A stretch of DNA of 64,000 bases from contig NC_023137.1 in assembly GCF_000511385.1 (NCBI RefSeq), positions 681,501-745,500 of the forward strand, given 5' to 3'. Source of the stretch: Phaeobacter gallaeciensis DSM 26640. Its GTDB lineage: Bacteria; Pseudomonadota; Alphaproteobacteria; Rhodobacterales; Rhodobacteraceae. Shown here piece by piece: positions 37,149 through 45,983 of this stretch; within the stretch, counting starts at the first letter, position 1; every line of letters begins with the position of its first letter. The notes under the pieces were generated by a model. That model saw only the letters and a list, made by a program, of their open reading frames with translations, did not search any database and had not been told where the DNA came from. Both the position numbers and the translations under genes were made by a program.

Positions 37149-38651
37149 TTATTTTCCGTAAACATATTCGGGCAGCCATAGGGCGATCTGAGGGAAGATC
37201 ATCACCAGAGCGAGGGCCACAACCATCACCGCGGCGAAGGGGATGATTGAGACATAGATATCTTTCAGCCCGATTTCCGGTGGCGCCATTGCCCGCATCA
37301 GGAACAGGTTATAGCCGAAGGGCGGCGTCATATAGGCGATCTGGGTGGTGATGGTATAGAGCACACCGTACCAGATCAGATCGAACCCCAGCGCGCCCAC
37401 CAGCGGCACATAAAGCGGTGCCACAATGACCAGCATCGCGGTGTCATCCAGGAATGTGCCCATCACGATGAAGCTCAGCTGCATCAGGATCAGGATCATC
37501 CAAGGCGATAGCCCCAGCTGCGTGGTGAACAGATCCTCGATCGCCTTCACCGCGCCCAGACCATCAAAGATCGCACCAAAGCCAAGGGCGGCCAGAATGA
37601 TCCACATGAACATGCAGGAGATGCCGAGTGTGGAGCGCACAGAGGTTTCAAACACCTCCTTGTTCATGCGGCCTTTGAGGATGGCGGCGATAAAGGCGGT
37701 CATCGCGCCGATGGCGGAGCTTTCGACCAGCGAGGTCCAGCCGTTGACAAAGGGCACCATCATCGCGGCAAAAATCGCCAGCGGCAGGACGCCGGAAAAC
37801 AGCAGGCGATATTTTTCACGCATGAAGACATCGTGATAGAAGGCAGGAATGCTGCGGGTCACAAAGGCCAGAACAGACCCGACCAGCGCCACGCCGATTG
37901 TGGGCTTTGCCTCAATGATGCCGAGTTTGACCACCAGCGGCACCAATACAAGCAGTGCCAGCACGACATAGTTCAGCCGCAGCGGATGATCGCTGATGCG
38001 TTCATATTCGGCCAGATCTTCCGGGCTCATCGCCGGGCCAAGCTCGGGCTGCATACGGGCGCGCAGATAGATGTAGATGATGAACATCGTCGCCATCAAA
38101 AGCCCCGGCACGACGCCGGCAAGCCACAGCTGCCCGACAGGCTGGCGCGCAATCATCGCATAGAGAACCAGCACCACCGAAGGAGGCACCAGAATGCCTA
38201 GGGAGGATCCGGCCTGAATGGTGCCGGTCACAAGGGTTTTGTCATACCCCCGGCGCAAGAGTTCCGGCAGCGCGATGGTGGCACCGATTGCCATACCTGC
38301 CACGGACAGGCCGTTCATCGCGGAAATCAGGACCATCAGGCCGATGGTGCCAATGGCAAGCCCACCTTTGACCGGGCCCATCCACACGTGGAACATGCGG
38401 TAAAGATCATCGGCAATCTTGGATTCCGACAGCACGTACCCCATGAAGATGAACATCGGCAGCGTCAGCAGCGGATACCATTTCATCAGTTTCATGGCTG
38501 CGGAGAAGGGGATTTCGCTGCCGCCGGTGCCCCAGAGCAGGAGACCCGCAACAGCGCCGACAAATCCGATGGCACCAAACACGCGCTGACCGGTCATCAG
38601 CATCAGCATCATGCCGGCAAACATCATAATGGCGATGAGTTCATAGGACAT
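37149..38651 (-). CDS. dctM: TRAP transporter large permease DctM
   Basis: The 500-residue polytopic membrane protein begins with hydrophobic MSYELIAIMMFAGMMLMLMTG and contains the DctM-family SSLGILVPPSVVLVLY and SMNGLSVAGMAIG-like segments. It forms the sodium-driven transport subunit with DctQ. Its start overlaps the dctQ stop by one base. Confidence 0.93.
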   Translation of the reverse strand: MSYELIAIMMFAGMMLMLMTGQRVFGAIGFVGAVAGLLLWGTGGSEIPFSAAMKLMKWYPLLTLPMFIFMGYVLSESKIADDLYRMFHVWMGPVKGGLAIGTIGLMVLISAMNGLSVAGMAIGATIALPELLRRGYDKTLVTGTIQAGSSLGILVPPSVVLVLYAMIARQPVGQLWLAGVVPGLLMATMFIIYIYLRARMQPELGPAMSPEDLAEYERISDHPLRLNYVVLALLVLVPLVVKLGIIEAKPTIGVALVGSVLAFVTRSIPAFYHDVFMREKYRLLFSGVLPLAIFAAMMVPFVNGWTSLVESSAIGAMTAFIAAILKGRMNKEVFETSVRSTLGISCMFMWIILAALGFGAIFDGLGAVKAIEDLFTTQLGLSPWMILILMQLSFIVMGTFLDDTAMLVIVAPLYVPLVGALGFDLIWYGVLYTITTQIAYMTPPFGYNLFLMRAMAPPEIGLKDIYVSIIPFAAVMVVALALVMIFPQIALWLPEYVYGK

Positions 38652-39247
38652 TAGAAGTCGTCTCCGCGAAGGCGTCCGAGATCACGGAACAATTCAGCAA
38701 GGCATTGCAGCAGCATCAGAAAGACGCCGAAACAGAGGAGGGTTTTGATGGGCCACATGAAGGGGCGCCAGGCGGTGGAGCTGCGCTCCAGATAGCCAAG
38801 TTTGGCGCTGGCAGCGTCAAGACCTTCGGTCACAAGGGTCATCAGAAGGTCGCCAAAGAACTGAAAGGGTTCGAGTCCGAAATAGCCCAGCGAATAGGCT
38901 GTGGAACTGATGGCCCCGTAAAAGAGCACGCTCAGATAGACCATCAGGAACAGCACGGTGAAGGCGTCCACCCATGCTTTGGTCTTCAGCGACCAGGACC
39001 CGTAGAATAGATCCATGCGGACGTTGCTGCCCATCTGGATCGAGTAAGGCCCGCCCAGGATGTAGTAGGCAACCATGACAAACTGTGCGGTCTCCAACGT
39101 CCAGAGTGACGGGTTGAAGAATGTCTTGGAGATCGACGACCACAGCAACACGCCGACCAGCACAAAGATCAGATACATGGCAAAACGACCAATCAGCCGG
39201 TTCATCGCATCAATGGCGCGCACGTAGCTTTTGATGGCTCTAGGCAT
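38651..39247 (-). CDS. dctQ: TRAP transporter small permease DctQ
   Basis: The 198-residue protein has about four membrane helices and the DctQ pattern of a first helix (FAMYLIFVLVGVLLWSS) followed by WTLETAQFVMVAYYILGG. It overlaps the amidohydrolase-like gene by eight bases and dctM by one base. Confidence 0.9.
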   Translation of the reverse strand: MPRAIKSYVRAIDAMNRLIGRFAMYLIFVLVGVLLWSSISKTFFNPSLWTLETAQFVMVAYYILGGPYSIQMGSNVRMDLFYGSWSLKTKAWVDAFTVLFLMVYLSVLFYGAISSTAYSLGYFGLEPFQFFGDLLMTLVTEGLDAASAKLGYLERSSTAWRPFMWPIKTLLCFGVFLMLLQCLAELFRDLGRLRGDDF

Positions 39248-40049
39248 CGGCGGCCCCCTTTGTAACGAGGGTCGCGAGAGCCGGGCGCAACAGGCACAGC
39301 AACTCTTCGGTCATGGTGGTTTCCTGTTCTGGGGTGCGCAGCAGATCATTGCGGATCTCAATCATCACATTGGCCAGACCGTTATCCTGTCCATGCAGCA
39401 CCAGGGAATGGGTGACGCCGTCCTGCGGACCATAAGGCGCATTGCGCTCAACCTGGCGATGGGACAGCGCAGGTGCCGCGTCCAGCATCGCGTCGGCCAG
39501 CAGCGTATCATCATCATGCAGAATGCCGATTTCGACACTGCGTGGGCTGCCGTAGTAGACCGGTGTGAAGCTGTGAATGGTGACCAGCATCGTCTCACGA
39601 CCTGCAGCCTTGCGATCTGCAATTACCTTGGCCACAGCCGCACAGAAAGGGTCGTAGACGGTTGCCACCCGTTCTGCCCGCGCTGCTGCGTCCAGATCGC
39701 GGTTGCCCGGCACCTCGATCAGTTCCGATTTGGCAGGCATGGCGCTCGGGGCTTCGGGAGGGCGGTTGCAGTCATAGACCAGTCGCGACACGCAGCTTGC
39801 AACCAATGGCGCGTCCAGCGCATCCGATAGGCCCTTGGCAACCGCCAATGCACCGGGATCCCAGGCTGCGTGACTGCTGCGATCTTCCTCTGACAGGCCA
39901 AGCCCCTCGTACCGGGCCGGGATGTGGTTGCTGGCATGTTCGCACAGCACCAGCACCGCGCCGGTTCCAGTCGCATTCCAGACCTCTACCGCCCGGTTGG
40001 GCAGATCTGGCGAGGCGGCAGATGGAGCGTTGGAATCGCTCAGTGACAT
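39240..40049 (-). CDS. N-formylglutamate amidohydrolase-family protein
   Basis: The 269-residue protein shows the family motifs CEHASNHIP, a WDPGA loop, LVYDCNRPP and TIHSFTP, which carry metal and substrate residues. HutG-type enzymes release glutamate from N-formylglutamate in histidine breakdown. No hut genes are near; the gene heads a TRAP and gamma-glutamyl-ligase operon, so cleavage of another N-acyl or gamma-glutamyl amide is a reasonable guess. The divergent RpiR regulator probably controls it. Confidence 0.85.
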   Translation of the reverse strand: MSLSDSNAPSAASPDLPNRAVEVWNATGTGAVLVLCEHASNHIPARYEGLGLSEEDRSSHAAWDPGALAVAKGLSDALDAPLVASCVSRLVYDCNRPPEAPSAMPAKSELIEVPGNRDLDAAARAERVATVYDPFCAAVAKVIADRKAAGRETMLVTIHSFTPVYYGSPRSVEIGILHDDDTLLADAMLDAAPALSHRQVERNAPYGPQDGVTHSLVLHGQDNGLANVMIEIRNDLLRTPEQETTMTEELLCLLRPALATLVTKGAADA

Positions 40050-40066
40050 TGGGTACTCCCTGATTT

Positions 40067-40082
40067 TGGAAAAATGTTTTCA
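40067..40082. promoter_or_regulatory. Candidate RpiR operator
   Basis: TGGAAAAATGTTTTCA is palindromic at 12 of 16 positions and lies just upstream of the amidohydrolase start, between the divergent operon and the RpiR gene. A and T runs of this kind are seen in some RpiR-family sites. This is a weak call from a single copy. Confidence 0.3.
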
Positions 40083-40198
40083 CGTACGACTTTTTGTGTC
40101 AATATCTTTTCAGCGTCAGTTTGATGACCTGCGATTTGAATGGCTCTTGTTTCCGAGCTGTGCTTAGATTGCAGGCAAAACAGAGGGATAGCCGGACT

Positions 40199-41071
40199 GT
40201 GACAAAACCGCCCGCCACCGTGCGCGAACTCATCCGGGAGCAATATGCGAGTCTGACGCAGGCGGAACGCAAATTTGCCAACGCCTTGCTGGCGAATTAC
40301 CCAGCCGCTGGTCTGGCCTCCATCACCATCGTTGCTTCCAATGCCGAGGTGTCGACGCCGACCGTGGCCCGTATGGTGCAAAAGCTTGGTTTCAAAGGGT
40401 ATCCTCAGTTTCACCAGGCCTTGCTGAAGGAGTTGGAGGCCAAAGGCTCCGGACCAACCCAACGGCGGGCGAACTGGGCGTCGGAGGCGCCGGACGGGCA
40501 TCTGCTGAACAGATTTGCACAGGCGGTGACAGACAACCTCAGTCAGACGTTTTCTAATGTCGACTCAGAGCAGTTTGACGCCGCCGTTCGTCAGTTGGCC
40601 AACACCGAAGGCCGACTGTATGTCGTTGGTGGGCGCATTACCCGTGCGCTGGCGGACTATGCGTTCACCCATTTTCAGGCGATCCGACAGCGCGTTACGC
40701 ATATGACGTCCTCTTCCGCTACCTGGCCGCACTACGTGTTGGATATGGTCGAAGGCGACACCCTGCTGATGTTCGATGTGCGGCGCTATGAAACCAATCT
40801 GCAACGGTTGGCTGAACTGGCCTCGGAACGTGGTGTGCAGGTGATCCTGATCACCGACCAATGGTCGAGCCCCATTGGTTCAGTGGCGGCCCAGACGTTC
40901 AATTGCTGGGTGGAGATCCCGTCAGCTTGGGATTCCAATATCTCGACGATGATGCTGCTGGAGGCGATGATCTCTGCCGCACAGGAAGAGCGCTGGGATG
41001 AAACCCGTGCCCGCTATGAGAAGCTGGACACAATTTTTGACACCACCCGGCTGTTCCGTAAATTCACCTGA
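40199..41071 (+). CDS. RpiR-family transcriptional regulator
   Basis: The 290-residue protein has an N-terminal RpiR helix-turn-helix (IVASNAEVSTPTVARMVQKLG) and a C-terminal SIS domain (LYVVGGRITRALADYAF, EGDTLLMFDVRRYETN). The GTG at 40199 with GAGGGA upstream is preferred; in-frame ATGs further upstream give a non-family N-terminus. It is divergent from the TRAP and ligase operon and probably senses a phosphorylated or amine intermediate. Confidence 0.9.
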   Translation: MTKPPATVRELIREQYASLTQAERKFANALLANYPAAGLASITIVASNAEVSTPTVARMVQKLGFKGYPQFHQALLKELEAKGSGPTQRRANWASEAPDGHLLNRFAQAVTDNLSQTFSNVDSEQFDAAVRQLANTEGRLYVVGGRITRALADYAFTHFQAIRQRVTHMTSSSATWPHYVLDMVEGDTLLMFDVRRYETNLQRLAELASERGVQVILITDQWSSPIGSVAAQTFNCWVEIPSAWDSNISTMMLLEAMISAAQEERWDETRARYEKLDTIFDTTRLFRKFT

Positions 41072-41119
41072 CGGCTGCCGCTGGGCGGTTCATCATGCCC
41101 TAAGGTCTCCTGAAATACA

Positions 41120-41146
41120 AAAAGGGAGGCCCACGGCCCCCCTTCT
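41120..41146. terminator. Bidirectional terminator between rpiR and the DUF883-type gene
   Basis: AAGGGAGGCC (41122-41131) pairs with GGCCCCCCTT (41135-41144) with one mismatch. An A run precedes the hairpin; the plus-strand T tract is short. It lies between converging genes. Confidence 0.75.
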
Positions 41147-41167
41147 ATCTGTTCGTCGCGAACTGGA

Positions 41168-41482
41168 TCAGTAGCGGTTGCGCACCGCCATACCAATCAG
41201 TACGCCGACGCCCAATGCCCCTGCCACAGCGAGTGCAGGGTTCTTTTTAACGAAATCTTCGCTTTGGCTCGCCAGATCACTGACGGCCTGCGATGTGGTT
41301 TTGACGCCGTCGCTGGCAATCTCGCGGACGGCTTGTGCGTTGCGAACAGCCATATCCTCAAGCTGCTCTCCAACGTCCTTCACCTTTTCGGCGATCGGTT
41401 GAGTCTCCTCGGTTTTGTTACCCTCGGCGCGGCGCGCTGCGGGCGATTTCTTGGTCTCGTTCTGTGTTTGGGTCGCGGCCAT
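41168..41482 (-). CDS. DUF883 (ElaB/YqjD-like) stress-associated membrane protein
   Basis: The 104-residue protein has a charged helical N-terminus and a single C-terminal membrane anchor (NPALAVAGALGVGVLIGMAVR), the layout of ElaB/YqjD proteins that tether to the inner membrane in stress. An exact EcfG promoter lies at 41507-41532, and AAAGGAG precedes the ATG. It opens the general stress island. Confidence 0.85.
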   Translation of the reverse strand: MAATQTQNETKKSPAARRAEGNKTEETQPIAEKVKDVGEQLEDMAVRNAQAVREIASDGVKTTSQAVSDLASQSEDFVKKNPALAVAGALGVGVLIGMAVRNRY

Positions 41483-41506
41483 GATGAAATCTCCTTTCCC
41501 CCACTC

Positions 41507-41532
41507 AACGTGTAAAATGTGCCGAAGGTTCC
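41507..41532 (-). promoter_or_regulatory. EcfG promoter of the DUF883-type gene
   Basis: On the minus strand GGAAC (41532-41528), a 17-base spacer and CGTT (41510-41507) match the EcfG general stress consensus exactly. Confidence 0.85.
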
Positions 41533-41534
41533 AT

Positions 41535-41560
41535 GGAACTATCGCCGTGCGGCTTGAGTT
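41535..41560 (+). promoter_or_regulatory. Near-match EcfG promoter of the DUF1328-type gene
   Basis: GGAAC (41535-41539), a 17-base spacer and AGTT (41557-41560) match at all but one position. The -35 box forms a perfect 12-base palindrome with that of the divergent promoter. Confidence 0.5.
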
Positions 41561-41601
41561 GGGCAGGTATCACAGCGCAACACGATATGAAGGAGGCTGC
41601 C

Positions 41602-41766
41602 ATGCTCTATTGGGCACTCTTATTCTTTGTAGTCGCAGTCATCGCTGGCCTGTTTGGCTTTGGCGGGGTTGCGTCTGCTTCTGCGGGGATTGCTCAGATC
41701 CTGTTCTTTGTATTTCTCATTTTGTTCGCCATCGCGATGGTCGTTCGGGTGATCAGGGGCAGGTAA
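41602..41766 (+). CDS. DUF1328 small membrane protein (YtjA-like)
   Basis: The 54-residue protein has two membrane helices with glycine-rich [15 protein letters not shown] between them, exactly the DUF1328 pattern and length. AAGGAGG lies five bases before the ATG at 41602, which fixes the start. It is common next to stress genes in alphaproteobacteria; its function is unknown. Confidence 0.88.
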   Translation: MLYWALLFFVVAVIAGLFGFGGVASASAGIAQILFFVFLILFAIAMVVRVIRGR

Positions 41767-41890
41767 TATGCAGATCTTGGATCCGGACCTGACACAGACG
41801 GGCGGAGGTGCTGACTTCCGCCCGTTTTTCGTATCAGTTCAATGTTTCGCGGCGGTCGCCGGGCGGATCAAAACAGGGTCTAGAAAATAT

Positions 41891-41915
41891 GGAACCTCAG
41901 CTACCGACATACGTT
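41891..41915 (+). promoter_or_regulatory. EcfG promoter of dps
   Basis: GGAAC (41891-41895), a 16-base spacer and CGTT (41912-41915) match the consensus exactly, about 40 bases before the dps start. Confidence 0.85.
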
Positions 41916-41953
41916 GGGTCAACGATAACGACATAGTTAAAGGAGACGATGAA

Positions 41954-42451
41954 ATGAGCGAAGCGCTTTCAGTTGTGCCCAGCCGCGACGATGTTGCCAC
42001 CGGCGTCCGCGACACATCTGTAATTGCCAGTGGCATTGCCGACGTGCTGGCTGACACCTACCGCCTTGTATTCAAAACTCACGCCTATCACTGGAATGTC
42101 GAAGGTCCGGCGTTCTATTCGGTTCATAAGCTGACCGAAGAACAATATGAAAATATGTTTGCTGCTGCCGACGATCTGGCCGAAAGAATCCGAGCTCTGG
42201 GACATCTGGCGCCGTCCAGCCTTGCCGATATCGTGGGCCGGTCGAAGCTGGAGGACAAACCTGGTGGGCTGACGGCAGCGGAAATGGTCGAAGATCTTGC
42301 CCATAGTCATGAGCGCGTGGCGCACCGGCTGCACGCTCTGGCTGAGCTGGCTGGCGATCGCAAAGACATCGTGACCGAAGATCTGGCCACCGCGCGTTCA
42401 GCATTTCATGAACAGGCGGCTTGGATGCTGCGTGCCATTTCAAAAGGGTAA
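41954..42451 (+). CDS. dps: Dps-family DNA-protecting ferritin
   Basis: The 165-residue protein has the Dps ferroxidase signature HAYHWNVEGPAFYSVH followed by DDLAERIRALG. Dps dodecamers bind DNA and oxidise iron with peroxide. AAAGGAG precedes the ATG at 41954; the frame is open upstream but unrelated. An exact EcfG promoter lies before it. Confidence 0.93.
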   Translation: MSEALSVVPSRDDVATGVRDTSVIASGIADVLADTYRLVFKTHAYHWNVEGPAFYSVHKLTEEQYENMFAAADDLAERIRALGHLAPSSLADIVGRSKLEDKPGGLTAAEMVEDLAHSHERVAHRLHALAELAGDRKDIVTEDLATARSAFHEQAAWMLRAISKG

Positions 42452-42500
42452 CACCGCCCAGACTGGCCGCTGACAGCCTGTCACCTTTCCATAAACACTC

Positions 42501-42530
42501 AAAAATAGCCGCCTGATTTCAGGCGGCTAT
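42501..42530 (-). terminator. Terminator of phyR
   Basis: ATAGCCGCCT (42505-42514) pairs perfectly with AGGCGGCTAT (42521-42530). On the minus strand five T follow. It lies between dps and phyR, which converge. Confidence 0.85.
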
Positions 42531-42554
42531 CACAAATAAAGCGTTGGTCGTTGA

Positions 42555-43370
42555 TCAGGCTTTGAGCGTCTCGGTCGAAGAGAAGAACATCGCCTGGCTG
42601 ACAGCTGAACGGACCTGATCCTCAGTATAGGGCTTCGAGATCAGGAACGCAGGCTCCGGCCCCTCACCGGTCAGCAGCCGTTCGGGGAAGGCGGTGATGA
42701 AAATGACCGGGCAGTCATCATGCGCTGCCAATATCTTGTTCACCGCGTCGATGCCGCTGGAATTGTCTGCCAATTGGATATCCGACAGGATAAGGTCGGG
42801 GGTCTCCTGCTGCGCGAGTTTCAGCGCGGCATCTTCTGTGCGGGCAATACCTGTAACGCGATGGCCCATATCCGACACAATCCCTTCAAGATCCATGGAG
42901 ATGATTGCTTCATCCTCAATGATCATAATGCGGCCGGAGGTGGATTTTGACATTTCCTGATAGGCGATCTTGACCAGCTCTCCCGCTTCTGTGGCGCTGA
43001 CATCCATGACCTGGCCCACTTCTGCGGTGCTAAAGTCCTCAATGGTGTGCAGCAGCAGCGCCTCGCGGGTGTTGGGCGTGAGCCTGCGCAAATGCTTCTG
43101 CGCCTGTGTCTCCAACCCGCTGTCGGGCTCATCTACTTCCAGCGGCGCGCCGCTGGAGCTCCAGATGATGTGGAAAGCGCGAAAAAGGGCCACCTTGGCC
43201 TTAAGCTCAGGCTCGAAACGATCAGGCTCGGCCAAGATCGCCTCCAGTGTAGCAAGGGCATAGGTGTCACCGCTTGTCTGGCTGCCTGTTAGCGCACGGG
43301 CGTAACGGCGCAGAAATGGCAGGTTAGACCCAATCTGATTGGCAAGAACTTCTCCCGTCGGGGCGGTCAT
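42555..43370 (-). CDS. phyR: Anti-anti-sigma response regulator PhyR
   Basis: The 271-residue protein has an EcfG-like N-terminal domain (LPFLRRYARALTGSQ to AYQEMSK) and a C-terminal receiver with phospho-acceptor Asp197 in LILSDIQLADN and a conserved ISKPYTEDQV. When phosphorylated, PhyR binds NepR through its sigma-like domain and frees EcfG. The ATG at 43370 has AAAGGGA eight bases upstream; the frame extends to 43409. It is divergent from nepR-ecfG. Confidence 0.95.
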   Translation of the reverse strand: MTAPTGEVLANQIGSNLPFLRRYARALTGSQTSGDTYALATLEAILAEPDRFEPELKAKVALFRAFHIIWSSSGAPLEVDEPDSGLETQAQKHLRRLTPNTREALLLHTIEDFSTAEVGQVMDVSATEAGELVKIAYQEMSKSTSGRIMIIEDEAIISMDLEGIVSDMGHRVTGIARTEDAALKLAQQETPDLILSDIQLADNSSGIDAVNKILAAHDDCPVIFITAFPERLLTGEGPEPAFLISKPYTEDQVRSAVSQAMFFSSTETLKA

Positions 43371-43401
43371 TTGATATGTCCCTTTTTTTCTGACTACATA
43401 T

Positions 43402-43427
43402 GGAACCATACTCTCGGTAACTGCGTT
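43402..43427 (+). promoter_or_regulatory. EcfG autoregulatory promoter of nepR-ecfG
   Basis: GGAAC (43402-43406), a 17-base spacer and CGTT (43424-43427) match exactly, 40 bases before nepR. A mirrored GGAAC on the minus strand (43434-43430) points toward phyR but lacks a CGTT at the right distance. Confidence 0.85.
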
Positions 43428-43467
43428 TGGTTCCAGAGCCTACGTAAAAAAAATATAGTTGGATCGT

Positions 43468-43665
43468 ATGGAAAAGCACAAGGCAACTGAAACACGCAGC
43501 GATGCGGTCGAGCGAGAGATCGATAGCAATCTCAAGAAGGCCTTCGATACGTTGGCCTCCGAGCCTATTCCGGATCGTTTTGCTAACCTGCTGGATCAGC
43601 TGAAGGCGAAAGGGGCAGACCCCACGAAATCCTCAGGCAGCAGCGCGGGTGACACCAATGAGTGA
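43468..43665 (+). CDS. nepR: Anti-sigma factor NepR
   Basis: The 65-residue protein has the NepR helix pair (REIDSNLKKAFDTLASEP, PDRFANLLDQLKAK). It binds EcfG and keeps it inactive until phosphorylated PhyR takes NepR away. The ATG at 43468 gives the family length; an in-frame TTG three codons earlier is less likely. It overlaps ecfG by eight bases. Confidence 0.93.
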   Translation: MEKHKATETRSDAVEREIDSNLKKAFDTLASEPIPDRFANLLDQLKAKGADPTKSSGSSAGDTNE

Positions 43666-44203
43666 CCCTAGAGACGAGCTGGTTGATCACCTGGGTGCGA
43701 TGCGCGCCTTTGCCATCAGCCTGACCCGTAACACAGCTATGGCCGATGATCTGGTGCAAGACACGTTGGTTAAGGCTTGGACCAATATCGAAAAATTCGA
43801 AGAAGGCTCCAATATGCGTGCCTGGCTCTTCACGATCCTACGCAACACCTATTATTCTCTCCGCCGTAAGCGCCGCCGCGAGGTCGAGGACGCTGACGGG
43901 GTTCTCTCCGAACAGCTGTCACAAAAACCGGACCATGACGGACGCCTCAACATGCGCGATTTCAACGCGGCTTTCGAACAGCTAAACGATGAGCAGCGCG
44001 AAGCGCTGGTGCTGGTCGGTGCCGGCGGTTTCTCCTATGAGGAAGCAGCGGAAACCTGCGGCGTCAAAGTCGGTACGATCAAGAGCCGCGTCAATCGCGG
44101 ACGTGCACGGCTGGCGGAGTTGATGAACCTTGACGAAGATGAGCCGATGGAGCTGACGGATACCGTCACTGCTGGCATCGTGTCGCAGCAAAGCGTGGCA
44201 TAA
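43658..44203 (+). CDS. ecfG: General stress ECF sigma factor EcfG
   Basis: The 181-residue sigma factor has region 2 (LVQDTLVKAWTNIEKFEEG, MRAWLFTILRNTYYS) and region 4 (YEEAAETCGVKVGTIKSRVNRGRARL), the ECF15 pattern. It directs transcription from GGAAC-N16/17-CGTT promoters, eight exact copies of which lie in this island. The ATG at 43658 overlaps the nepR end. Confidence 0.95.
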   Translation: MSDPRDELVDHLGAMRAFAISLTRNTAMADDLVQDTLVKAWTNIEKFEEGSNMRAWLFTILRNTYYSLRRKRRREVEDADGVLSEQLSQKPDHDGRLNMRDFNAAFEQLNDEQREALVLVGAGGFSYEEAAETCGVKVGTIKSRVNRGRARLAELMNLDEDEPMELTDTVTAGIVSQQSVA

Positions 44204-44204
44204 C

Positions 44205-45983
44205 ATGAAGTTGGGGCGGGCACTGGCCGGCGGCTTGTTTTTCAGGCTCGCCGCTCTCATGACCTTGGCCCTGTTGCCGCTGGGCATGATTGCCATCTAT
44301 CAAACCTATTCGGTAATAGATGAGGCCGCCCGACTGTCGCGCGTCGCCATTTTGGCGCGGGCGGAGAACGCCGCCTTGGCTGAGCGTGAGCTTCTGCAGC
44401 GCACAAATGGCGCTGCTGAAGCGCTCAGCGCAGTTGCGCTTCCACTCAGCGATCAGCCCGAGGCATGCAATGCGATGATGACATCGTTTGTGGCGGAGCA
44501 GGGGGCCTATTCCTTCGCGGGCTTGTTCCGACCGGACGGGCAGCGGATCTGCAGCTCGGGTGGTGGGCAGGCCAGTATCGCCAATACAGCGATCTTCCAA
44601 CGTGCACTGTCCCGCGGCGCGTCGTCTTATGGCGTCGGGCGCAATCTTGACGGCAGCGATGGTTTTGAGTTGTCCCTCACTCGTCCCGTCGAAGAGGCGG
44701 GCAGGACAGTTGGCTATCTGGTTCTGGCGATCCCGAACCGGCTGACCAGCAGCTTCTTTACCGATGACTGGAAACTGGAAGGGATCCGCTTCGCCACGAT
44801 CAATGAGGAGGGCGACGTCCTGTCTGCATCCGAACCTCGGTCCGAGGCGGGGTTGATCCTGCCAAAAACATCAGTGCGCAAGGATTTGATGGCGCGATCC
44901 GGCCAGACATTTTTTGCAGAGTCGAACGCGGGTGAAGAACGGTTCTTTGCAGTGAGCGATATCATACCGGGCGAGATTGCGGTTGTGGGCAGCTGGCCGG
45001 CAGCAAAGGCCAAGATGGCCACCGGCGCGGGCGGTTGGGTCTTCACACTGGCCTTTCCAGTGTTGATGTGGCTGGCGGGTATGGTTGTTGGGGTATTTGG
45101 TCTGCACCGATTGGTGATCCGTCACCTCAGCGATCTGCGCGCGGCGATGCGGCGCTATGCTTTGGGTGAGCGCGAACAGGCGCAGTTGGAGCTGATCAAC
45201 CCGCCACGTGAATTCGCCGAGGCACAGCAATCCTTCAACCGGATGGTATTGATCCTCAGCAAGGCAGAGGAGCGCCGCGAAATCGATCTGCGCGAGAAAA
45301 CAATACTCTTGCGTGAAATCCACCATAGAGTGAAGAACAATCTGCAGCTGATCGCCTCCATCATGAACATGCAGGCCAGGTCGGCGCGTTCAGATGAGGC
45401 ACGTACGGTGTTGGCGCAGCTCCAGCGTCGGGTGCGTGGGTTGGCGGCGATCCACCGCTCTTTGAATACCAACCCGGACGTCACAACCGTCGATGCGGCT
45501 GAACTGATCACCGCCTTGGCGAAGGAGGTCGCGGCCATGTCGCTTGGCTCTGATGCCGCTGTGTCCATAGAAACCAAGCTTGAGACTGTTCCGCTCAACC
45601 AGGATGATGCAGTAAACCTATCCATGCTGGTCGCTGAGGCGCTGACCAACGCGGTTAGATATGCTGGTGCGGCTGAGGATGGACGACGCGTGGTTCAGGT
45701 CTTTTTCGCCGAAGAGAAAGACGGTATGTGCCATCTTGCAATCCATAATGCGTTGGATCCGCGATCTGGAGTGGCACATGAAGATCGCCATTTCACGACC
45801 GGGCTCGGCGCGCGGCTAATCAAGGCCTTTGTCGCCCAGTTGAACGGTGACGCCAAGGTTACGGAAACTGAGACCGCGTTTACTTACGAGGTCGTCTTCC
45901 CGCGTAGTAATGATACCGCAGCAGCGGCGATCGCGGAACAAAAGGGTGCAAATGACAATGCGGACCTCCGACATACCGGGTGA
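44205..45983 (+). CDS. HisKA_2 sensor histidine kinase, candidate PhyR kinase
   Basis: The 592-residue protein has a membrane segment at about 13-34, a periplasmic sensor of about 235 residues, a second membrane segment near 278-302, a HAMP-like stretch, and a HisKA_2 core with REIHHRVKNNLQLIASIMN (His373/His374) and an N-box (EALTNAVRYAG). Kinases of this family phosphorylate PhyR. It starts one base after the ecfG stop, so it shares the stress operon. It overlaps the phospholipase D gene by 32 bases. Confidence 0.9.
   Translation: MKLGRALAGGLFFRLAALMTLALLPLGMIAIYQTYSVIDEAARLSRVAILARAENAALAERELLQRTNGAAEALSAVALPLSDQPEACNAMMTSFVAEQGAYSFAGLFRPDGQRICSSGGGQASIANTAIFQRALSRGASSYGVGRNLDGSDGFELSLTRPVEEAGRTVGYLVLAIPNRLTSSFFTDDWKLEGIRFATINEEGDVLSASEPRSEAGLILPKTSVRKDLMARSGQTFFAESNAGEERFFAVSDIIPGEIAVVGSWPAAKAKMATGAGGWVFTLAFPVLMWLAGMVVGVFGLHRLVIRHLSDLRAAMRRYALGEREQAQLELINPPREFAEAQQSFNRMVLILSKAEERREIDLREKTILLREIHHRVKNNLQLIASIMNMQARSARSDEARTVLAQLQRRVRGLAAIHRSLNTNPDVTTVDAAELITALAKEVAAMSLGSDAAVSIETKLETVPLNQDDAVNLSMLVAEALTNAVRYAGAAEDGRRVVQVFFAEEKDGMCHLAIHNALDPRSGVAHEDRHFTTGLGARLIKAFVAQLNGDAKVTETETAFTYEVVFPRSNDTAAAAIAEQKGANDNADLRHTG

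Noticed and set aside
43409..43434. Minus-strand EcfG promoter for phyR
   Set aside because: GGAAC is present at 43434-43430 but no CGTT follows at 16 or 17 bases.
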